A stretch of DNA of 64,000 nt from Prochlorococcus sp. HOT208_60m_813I02 (GTDB lineage Bacteria > Cyanobacteriota > Cyanobacteriia > PCC-6307 > Cyanobiaceae), in assembly GCA_002025865.1 (NCBI GenBank), contig MWOR01000148.1, forward strand, positions 1-64,000, in the 5' to 3' direction. Position numbers and translations under genes: made by a program. This document shows, in pieces, positions 58,914-64,000 of this stretch. The stretch's first letter is position 1. Each line of letters begins with the position of its first letter. Below the pieces are notes generated by a model. The model was given only the letters and a program-made list of their open reading frames with translations. It had not been told where the DNA came from and did no database searches.

Positions 58914-60023
58914 TTAGCATTTATCTGAAAAATTGCAGGGAAAATCAATCTTTTCGAGAATTCTTTGTAGATTTACATTCTCTTGAACTAACTGAATAGC
59001 ATAGGAAGCTTTAATTGATTCATGTATTCTCACATGACCAAAGGCTTGTTCAATAATTTCCACGGAGGAAAGAGTATCTAATTCCACTTTCAAAATTGGC
59101 ACCTCCAATTCCTCCGCTCTATGAATCAATTGTGATAAGGGATCTCCCATACCAGTTAAAATTAGGCATTGAGTCGAAGCCTCCAAAGCAGCAAGTTGGA
59201 TATCAGTTCTATCAGCTCCAGTAACTACAGCCATATTTCGTCTTCTCCTGAAAAATTCCATTGCAGAATTTACCCCCATTGCACCAATGCTTAATGTTTC
59301 AACAAGCAATTGATCTTTTTCAGGGCAACAAATTACTTGGGCATCTAGCCTTCTTACAAGCTCACCTACGGTGACACTTCTAAGAAGTGGTGATTTAGGC
59401 ATCACTCCAAACACTTCAATATCCAGATCTTTAAGAGAGGGTATTATTTCATTTTTTACTTTTTCGAGTTCTTGCGGCAAAACTCCATTTAATACAACTC
59501 CAGCCAATTTCTCACCTAATTGTTTTTTCGCATCAAGTAATGCATCCACACTTTTACAATCTTCCCATAAATTCACAATTAAAACATTCGCATCTAAATC
59601 CTTAGCTAGTTGTGGGAGACTTAAGCCATAAATCATACCCTCATGAAGACTTCCGGCTGCCTCTAAAATGTTAAGACCTTCAAAATCATCATTAACCAAT
59701 CCTTCAATCTGATCAAAACCTCTTCCTGGGAGTAAGTCTTTGTTAAAGATTCTTTTTTCAGCTGAGATATTATCCAATAACCCTACTGAAGAAATTAAAT
59801 TCTCCTCTTCGATATTTAACGTTGATCCAATAAACTTAACATCATCATCTATTAATCCTTCATAAGACATTGAGGAAAGATTTGTAAGTTCAATACACGT
59901 TGCTAAAGGTTTTCCAATGCGTACTTTTTTTTTCTTCTGTAAAAGTTTTTTTGCTATCCCAAGAACCATTGCAGACTTACCACTAAATGGCTCACATGAG
60001 CCAATTAATAATATATCGCTCAT
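58914..60023 (-). CDS. P-loop ATPase with DRTGG domain (BioD/Pta-N-like)
   Basis: A 369-residue protein. The N-terminal half is a BioD-like P-loop domain: IGSCEPFSGKSAMVLGIAKKLL (in part, about 6-27) and LNILEAAGSLHEGMIYGLSLPQLA. The C-terminal half contains a DRTGG domain: SVTVGELVRRLDAQVICCPE and RRNMAVVTGADRTDIQLAALE (in part). This is the arrangement of the non-catalytic N-terminal half of phosphotransacetylases. In cyanobacteria it stands alone; the role is unknown. It is directly upstream of the SLOG gene. Confidence 0.85.
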   Translation of the reverse strand: MSDILLIGSCEPFSGKSAMVLGIAKKLLQKKKKVRIGKPLATCIELTNLSSMSYEGLIDDDVKFIGSTLNIEEENLISSVGLLDNISAEKRIFNKDLLPGRGFDQIEGLVNDDFEGLNILEAAGSLHEGMIYGLSLPQLAKDLDANVLIVNLWEDCKSVDALLDAKKQLGEKLAGVVLNGVLPQELEKVKNEIIPSLKDLDIEVFGVMPKSPLLRSVTVGELVRRLDAQVICCPEKDQLLVETLSIGAMGVNSAMEFFRRRRNMAVVTGADRTDIQLAALEASTQCLILTGMGDPLSQLIHRAEELEVPILKVELDTLSSVEIIEQAFGHVRIHESIKASYAIQLVQENVNLQRILEKIDFPCNFSDKC

Positions 60024-60178
60024 AATTTAGTAAATTATCTATTAATAGGTTTAAGATAATATTTTTTTCAGAACTAAACAAATATTTATTTATGAGTTTT
60101 AATCAAATAAAAAAAATAAATAGTCTTTTTTTGGTAAATTTATTTTAATTCTTTGGTATCTCATAAAAATCAAGTAAA

Positions 60179-60898
60179 ATGATAAATTCAACCAAAAACG
60201 AAAAAACCATAGGGATTACTGGAGCCTCAGGTGCGCTAGGGAAAGAATTAACAAAGTTGTTTCGTCAAAAAGGATATAAAGTGATTGGATTTACTCATAG
60301 TAAAACTAATTATGAAATAAATCTTGAATCTCCAAATGAATGGATTAAATGGGAATGTGGGAAGGAGTTGTCATTAAAAAAACAATTAAAGAATATAGAC
60401 ATTTTAATTTTGAACCATGGTGTCTATGATTTGAGTAGAGAAAATTCTAATTATGAAAACTCAATTGAGATAAATGCATTAAGCAAATTCAAATTTTTAA
60501 ATTTATTTGAAGATATTGCTCTAAGCAATGATTCACAAATAAAAAAAGAGATTTGGATAAATACATCTGAAGCAGAAATATTACCCGCCCTAAATCCGTC
60601 ATATGAGATTAGTAAATCCCTTATTGGTCAACTAGTTTCTTTCAAAAAAAATCTACTAGACAAAAATACAAAGAAAAAATTAATAATTAAAAAAATCATC
60701 TTAGGGCCTTTTAAATCAGAATTAAATCCTCTCGGAATAATGAGTCCCAAATTTGTTTCTAAAAAAATTTATGATTTAGCCAATTCAAAAAATTATTTAG
60801 TAATAATTAGTCCAAACCCTTTAACATATGTACTTTTCCCATTGAAAGAATTTTTTAATTTTTTATATTGCCAAATTATCTATAGATATAAATCTTAA
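60179..60898 (+). CDS. Short-chain dehydrogenase-like protein
   Basis: A 239-residue SDR-fold protein with the cofactor motif GITGASGALGKELTKL (about 12-27), ILILNHGVYD (about 75-84, in place of NNAG) and the pattern TSEAEILPALNPSYEISKSL with a Tyr and Lys (YEISK). C-terminal 40 residues are hydrophobic (TYVLFPLKEFFNFLYCQIIY), which suggests membrane association. Substrate unknown. It ends 3 bp from the map stop on the opposite strand. Confidence 0.82.
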   Translation: MINSTKNEKTIGITGASGALGKELTKLFRQKGYKVIGFTHSKTNYEINLESPNEWIKWECGKELSLKKQLKNIDILILNHGVYDLSRENSNYENSIEINALSKFKFLNLFEDIALSNDSQIKKEIWINTSEAEILPALNPSYEISKSLIGQLVSFKKNLLDKNTKKKLIIKKIILGPFKSELNPLGIMSPKFVSKKIYDLANSKNYLVIISPNPLTYVLFPLKEFFNFLYCQIIYRYKS

Positions 60899-60901
60899 TG
60901 C

Positions 60902-61741
60902 CTAAAAATCTCGATCTGTCAATATTTCAATACCATCTTTTAAAACAACTATTGTATGCTCCCATTGAGCCGATAGTTTTCCATCTTTTGTTATTACGGT
61001 CCATCTATCACTTAGTGTTTTGCAAAATTTAGTCCCTTCATTAACAATAGGTTCCACCGCTAATGTCATTCCTTCGCGAAGGACGACGTTAGGCAATTCT
61101 TTGGTCCGAAAATTAAATACAGATGGTTCTTCATGAAGATTTCGTCCAACTCCATGACCTGTATAGTCTTCTACAACACTAAATCCATTTTTTACAACAA
61201 CATCTTCGATTTCCCCAGCCACATCTAAAAGTGTATTCCCAGCTTTGATTTTCGAAAGGCCCGCATACAATGCTTTAAAAGCTATATCACTAAGTTTTTG
61301 AGCCTTTGGACTAACTTCTCCTACACAAATTGATATACAACTATCTCCATGGAAACCATCTAAATATGCCCCGGTATCAATTTTAACCAAGTCACCATTT
61401 TTAATTATTTTATTTTTACTTGGAATACCGTGGACAACCTCATTATTAATACTAGAACAAATACTAGAAGGGAATCCATGGTAGCCCTTGAAACTTGGCA
61501 CAGCTCCAAAACTTTTTATCCTCTTTTCTGCAAAATCATCTAAATCTTTTGTACTCATTCCAGGTTTAATTAAGTCATTAATTTCTTTCAAAACAGTAGC
61601 TACAATTCTGCTAGATTTTTTCATCAAATTTATTTCCCGTGAAGACTTTATTTCGATTCCTCTTCTCCTCTGAATAAAAGGAACTTGATCATTAGCTTTG
61701 GAATTATTTTTTTTTAACAAAAGATCTGCAAAATGTCTCAT
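60902..61741 (-). CDS. map: Methionine aminopeptidase, type I
   Basis: Map removes the N-terminal Met of new proteins. The 279-residue protein has the metal ligands in [18 protein letters not shown] (about 122-139), [12 protein letters not shown] (about 197-208) and [12 protein letters not shown] (about 229-240). It has a 25-residue N-terminal extension ([15 protein letters not shown]). Start ATG at 61741. Confidence 0.96.
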   Translation of the reverse strand: MRHFADLLLKKNNSKANDQVPFIQRRRGIEIKSSREINLMKKSSRIVATVLKEINDLIKPGMSTKDLDDFAEKRIKSFGAVPSFKGYHGFPSSICSSINNEVVHGIPSKNKIIKNGDLVKIDTGAYLDGFHGDSCISICVGEVSPKAQKLSDIAFKALYAGLSKIKAGNTLLDVAGEIEDVVVKNGFSVVEDYTGHGVGRNLHEEPSVFNFRTKELPNVVLREGMTLAVEPIVNEGTKFCKTLSDRWTVITKDGKLSAQWEHTIVVLKDGIEILTDRDF

Positions 61742-61836
61742 TGGAATAAATAATAGTAATAAGTAAATATCTTCAAAATAGCCTTTATAAACTTGGCTAC
61801 CTTAAATCTATCAATAACAATGGGAAAGAAACAAAA

Positions 61837-62145
61837 ATGAAAACTTTATTTAATTCTAGGCAATTTCATAAGGCTTTGGCGCCCTGGATTTTTCTTCCAT
61901 TATTTATATCTTCAATTACTGGTCTTCTTTATAGGGTTTCAAAAGATTTACTGGGATACTCTAGAGAACAAGTTCATTGGTTAATGTCTCTCCATGAGGG
62001 CGAATGGCTTGGAGATAATGGAGAACTTATATACGTAATATTAAATTCCCTTGGAGTTTTATGGATGCTCGTCACAGGATTCCAAATGTTTTCAAAAACA
62101 ATTTCATTTACCAAAAAGGTTACTAAAGGCGAGTCAAAAGGTTAA
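61837..62145 (+). CDS. PepSY-associated membrane protein
   Basis: A 102-residue protein with two membrane helices, the first in [25 protein letters not shown] (in part) and the second in [17 protein letters not shown]. It resembles the PepSY_TM family first-helix pattern (H...W...P.......TGL.YR). It is short and lacks the periplasmic PepSY part. Function is unknown. It is 24 bp before rplS. Confidence 0.75.
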   Translation: MKTLFNSRQFHKALAPWIFLPLFISSITGLLYRVSKDLLGYSREQVHWLMSLHEGEWLGDNGELIYVILNSLGVLWMLVTGFQMFSKTISFTKKVTKGESKG

Positions 62146-62168
62146 GATATAGAACTTGTAAGATAATA

Positions 62169-62648
62169 ATGACCAAAATGGCCAAAGAGAAACAAGAGAA
62201 GGATTTAGAAACCGCTATTAAAGCTGACGCATCAGTTGATGTAACAGTTGAACAAAAAGAAAAAAATACGGTTTCTGAGACTACGCAAACCTTAAGCGCA
62301 TCCAATCTTATTAAGGAATTTGAGAACGAACAATTAAAAAAAGAATTACCAGAAATTTATGTTGGTGACACTGTTAAAGTTGGAGTGAAAATTACAGAAG
62401 GTAATAAAGAAAGAGTCCAACCTTATGAAGGCGTTGTCATAGCAAAAAGACATGGAGGAATTAACCAGACTATTACAGTTAGAAGAATTTTTCAGGGTAT
62501 AGGTGTTGAAAGAGTATTTATGCTACATAGTCCACAGGTTGCCTCTCTAAAAGTTGAACGTAGAGGTAAAGTAAGAAGAGCTAAGTTATTCTATCTGAGA
62601 GATAGAGTAGGAAAAGCTACTCGCGTAAAACAACGCTTTGATCGATAA
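62169..62648 (+). CDS. rplS: 50S ribosomal protein L19
   Basis: A 159-residue L19. The core, from residue 42 on, is [47 protein letters not shown] and [14 protein letters not shown]. Residues 1-41 are a charged N-terminal extension that bacterial L19 usually lacks. ATG at 62169 is chosen; a second ATG at 62178 is possible. It precedes tRNA-Trp by about 50 bp. Confidence 0.96.
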   Translation: MTKMAKEKQEKDLETAIKADASVDVTVEQKEKNTVSETTQTLSASNLIKEFENEQLKKELPEIYVGDTVKVGVKITEGNKERVQPYEGVVIAKRHGGINQTITVRRIFQGIGVERVFMLHSPQVASLKVERRGKVRRAKLFYLRDRVGKATRVKQRFDR

Positions 62649-62701
62649 AGTTGTAAATTAAATAACTTATTGGTCACAAAGACGCTTATAATTATTTAAA
62701 T

Positions 62702-62774
62702 GCGTCGTTAGTTCAGTTGGTAGAACGCAGGTCTCCAAAACCTGATGTCGGGGGTTCAAGTCCTCCACGACGCG
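62702..62774 (+). tRNA. trnW: tRNA-Trp (anticodon CCA)
   Basis: A 73-nt cloverleaf: acceptor stem GCGTCGT (62702-62708) pairs with ACGACGC (62767-62773), discriminator G at 62774. The D-loop TAGTTCAGTTGGTAGA, the anticodon loop CTCCAAA with CCA, and the T-arm GGGGTTCAAGTCCTC are complete. No CCA is encoded at the 3' end. Confidence 0.96.
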
Positions 62775-62809
62775 TTTGATCAACATTATGTAAATCATTT
62801 TTTCATAAG

Positions 62810-63004
62810 ATGGAGTTAGATCTTCAACCTGGGGACGTAGTTAAAGTCCTCGAATCAGCAGCTTTAGGATGGGTTCGTGCAAGAGTTATCAGAGTTAAGT
62901 CTGGTGGGAGAGTTGTCGTACAAAGTGACCAAGGCAGAGAATTTACTGCTAGAGGCAATCAAGTTAGGTTGATAGAACCTGCTGGTTTTAGACCTCAAAA
63001 ATAA
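62810..63004 (+). CDS. Small conserved basic protein, SH3/KOW-like
   Basis: A 64-residue protein with the beta-rich pattern LQPGDVVKVLESAALGWVRARVIRVKSGGRVVVQSD (in part), which suggests a small SH3- or KOW-like barrel that may bind RNA or a protein. I know a very conserved short protein in this position in picocyanobacteria, but no named function. It is between tRNA-Trp and tRNA-Asp. Confidence 0.7.
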   Translation: MELDLQPGDVVKVLESAALGWVRARVIRVKSGGRVVVQSDQGREFTARGNQVRLIEPAGFRPQK

Positions 63005-63125
63005 ATAGTTGTATACACTAAGGCAGTTAAATAACTAATTATTTCTGTAAATCCTCAAATTAATAAATTTTTTTTATTACAACCCCATAAATTAAGTATT
63101 ATGATCTGATAATTTTAAGAATGAA

Positions 63126-63145
63126 GTTCTAAATAAATTTAGAAC
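63126..63145 (+). repeat. Perfect inverted repeat upstream of tRNA-Asp
   Basis: GTTCTAAAT (63126-63134) and ATTTAGAAC (63137-63145) are exact inverted repeats with a 2-bp centre, ending 8 bp before tRNA-Asp. It could be a regulatory palindrome, a processing structure, or chance in AT-rich DNA. A spacer of 149 bp (63005-63153) holds it and nothing else I recognise. Confidence 0.6.
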
Positions 63146-63153
63146 AAAACTCT

Positions 63154-63227
63154 GGGACCGTAGTTCAACTGGTTAGAGCACCGCCCTGTCACGGCGGAAG
63201 TTGCGGGTTCGAATCCCGTCGGTCCCG
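63154..63227 (+). tRNA. trnD: tRNA-Asp (anticodon GTC)
   Basis: A 74-nt cloverleaf: acceptor GGGACCG (63154-63160) pairs with CGGTCCC (63220-63226), discriminator G at 63227. The anticodon stem CCGCC/GGCGG holds the loop with GTC, and the T-arm GCGGGTTCGAATCCCGT is complete. CCA is not encoded. gltX follows 17 bp later. Confidence 0.96.
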
Positions 63228-63244
63228 TTTTTTCTAAAAGAAAT

Positions 63245-64000
63245 TTGGAAAAACGTTTAAGACTAGCCCCGAGTCCAACGGGTTTATTTCATATTGGGAC
63301 AGCGCGAACAGCACTATTCAATTGGTTGTATGCACAAAAAATAGGTGGAAAATTTCTTATCAGAATAGAAGATACAGATTTTCTTCGATCTAAATCTGAA
63401 TATTCAAAAAATATATTAGAGGGTTTGAAATGGCTTGGACTTAAATGGGATGAAGAACCTATAAAGCAAAGTGACCGAATTTCGATTCACAAAAGTTATA
63501 TCAAAAAACTATTGAAATGCGGAGCTGCATATAGGTGCTTTACATCAGAAGATGAAATATCTGAATTACGAGAAGAACAAAAAAAGAAAGGATTACCACC
63601 AAAGCATGATAATAGACACAGAAGTCTTTCAAAAGAAGAAATAGAAACATTCATATCCCAAGGGCGGACTTCAGTAATAAGATTTAAGATTGATGAAAAA
63701 ATTGATATTAAATGGGTAGATCAGATAAGAGGCGAAATCAAATGGCAAGGGAAGGATTTGGGCGGTGATTTAGTTTTATCAAGAAGGTCTAAGGGATATG
63801 AGATTGGAAATCCTTTGTATAATCTTGCAGTTGTAGTTGATGATAATTTCATGAATATTACTCACGTTATAAGGGGCGAAGACCATATCTCGAATACTGC
63901 AAAACAAATATTGATTTACAAAGCATTAAATTTTAATTTGCCAACTTTTTCGCATACACCCTTAATACTAAATAGCGAAGGGAAAAAATTATCCAAGAGA
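63245..64000 (+). CDS. gltX: Glutamyl-tRNA synthetase, 5' part
   Basis: The first 252 residues of a class I synthetase. It starts with [24 protein letters not shown] (in part), the HIGH-type motif at HIGT (about 14-17), then [20 protein letters not shown] and, at the window end, the KMSKS-like [11 protein letters not shown]. The start TTG at 63245 gives the usual N-terminus [13 protein letters not shown]. The enzyme supplies Glu-tRNA for translation and for 5-aminolevulinate synthesis, the step before HemL. Confidence 0.95.
   Translation, partial: MEKRLRLAPSPTGLFHIGTARTALFNWLYAQKIGGKFLIRIEDTDFLRSKSEYSKNILEGLKWLGLKWDEEPIKQSDRISIHKSYIKKLLKCGAAYRCFTSEDEISELREEQKKKGLPPKHDNRHRSLSKEEIETFISQGRTSVIRFKIDEKIDIKWVDQIRGEIKWQGKDLGGDLVLSRRSKGYEIGNPLYNLAVVVDDNFMNITHVIRGEDHISNTAKQILIYKALNFNLPTFSHTPLILNSEGKKLSKR

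Noticed and set aside
60060..60117. Short open frame upstream of the SDR at 60179
   Set aside because: Only 18 codons, poly-Lys/Phe from AT-rich DNA, no conserved pattern or ribosome-binding site.
63245..64000. Truncated gltX pseudogene
   Set aside because: The frame is open to the window edge and includes all expected motifs; it is cut only by the window end.

Overview
The window is a stretch of chromosome from a high-light-adapted Prochlorococcus, a marine picocyanobacterium. The evidence is the very low G+C content, tightly packed genes with short or overlapping spacers, and the gene set: light-independent and light-dependent protochlorophyllide reductases, PsaM, Psb27, ferrochelatase with a C-terminal chlorophyll-binding-like helix, and the AAR/ADO alkane pair. 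The precise strain is not certain from sequence alone; the ADO protein resembles what I remember of HLII strains. The region is core genome. I see no prophage, genomic island, IS element, CRISPR array or defence locus.

Layout. 1-3500: chlorophyll synthesis (end of chlB, chlL, convergent por) and psaM. 3600-7000: lipoate ligase-like gene, a site-2-type membrane protease split by a frameshift, trpF and folE. 7180-11700 (minus strand): SDR, accA, acyl-ACP reductase (AAR), aldehyde-deformylating oxygenase (ADO), creatininase-family hydrolase. 11750-14660: S1-domain protein, Tab2-like factor, laccase-domain protein without an ordinary start codon. 14670-18160 (minus): secreted SNase-fold remnant, ilvB, hemH. 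18230-22660 (plus): a lone tyrosine recombinase, cobO, pyrH, frr, and a geranylgeranyl-reductase-like flavoprotein. 22680-27400 (minus): tal, ftsI with an FtsL-like small membrane protein, CPBP protease. 27500-31180: two-domain phosphoglycerate-mutase-type phosphatase, lepB, ArsC/Spx-like protein, a catalytically altered pyrophosphatase, two small proteins. 31350-36040 (plus): proS, psb27, purA, pfkB-family kinase. 36040-42670: cutA, cobK, ssb, DUF2854, argB, a TPR/DUF3153 protein, priA. 42990-47380: principal sigma factor, hemC, an intact pyrophosphatase, carboxypeptidase Taq. 47490-53160: UPF0047, pterin dehydratase, COG0523 GTPase with a perfect 21-bp repeat in its His-rich loop, iron-type ABC permease, UPF0104 membrane protein, LarC-like protein. 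53210-62650: small unknowns, xthA, hemL, SPFH protein, YajQ-like protein, SLOG and P-loop/DRTGG proteins, SDR, map, PepSY-type membrane protein, rplS. 62700-64000: tRNA-Trp, a 64-residue conserved protein, tRNA-Asp, start of gltX.

Several genes serve one theme, tetrapyrrole and photosystem biogenesis: hemL, hemC, hemH, chlB, chlL, por, the GGR-like flavoprotein, psaM, psb27, Tab2-like protein; cobO and cobK serve cobalamin. I found no clearly new multi-gene system. The most interesting points are local: a one-base frameshift in the S2P gene, a missing start codon in the laccase-domain gene, a seven-copy perfect repeat in the COG0523 GTPase, a pair of pyrophosphatases of which one has lost catalytic residues, an orphan but intact tyrosine recombinase, and an FtsL-like protein joined to ftsI.
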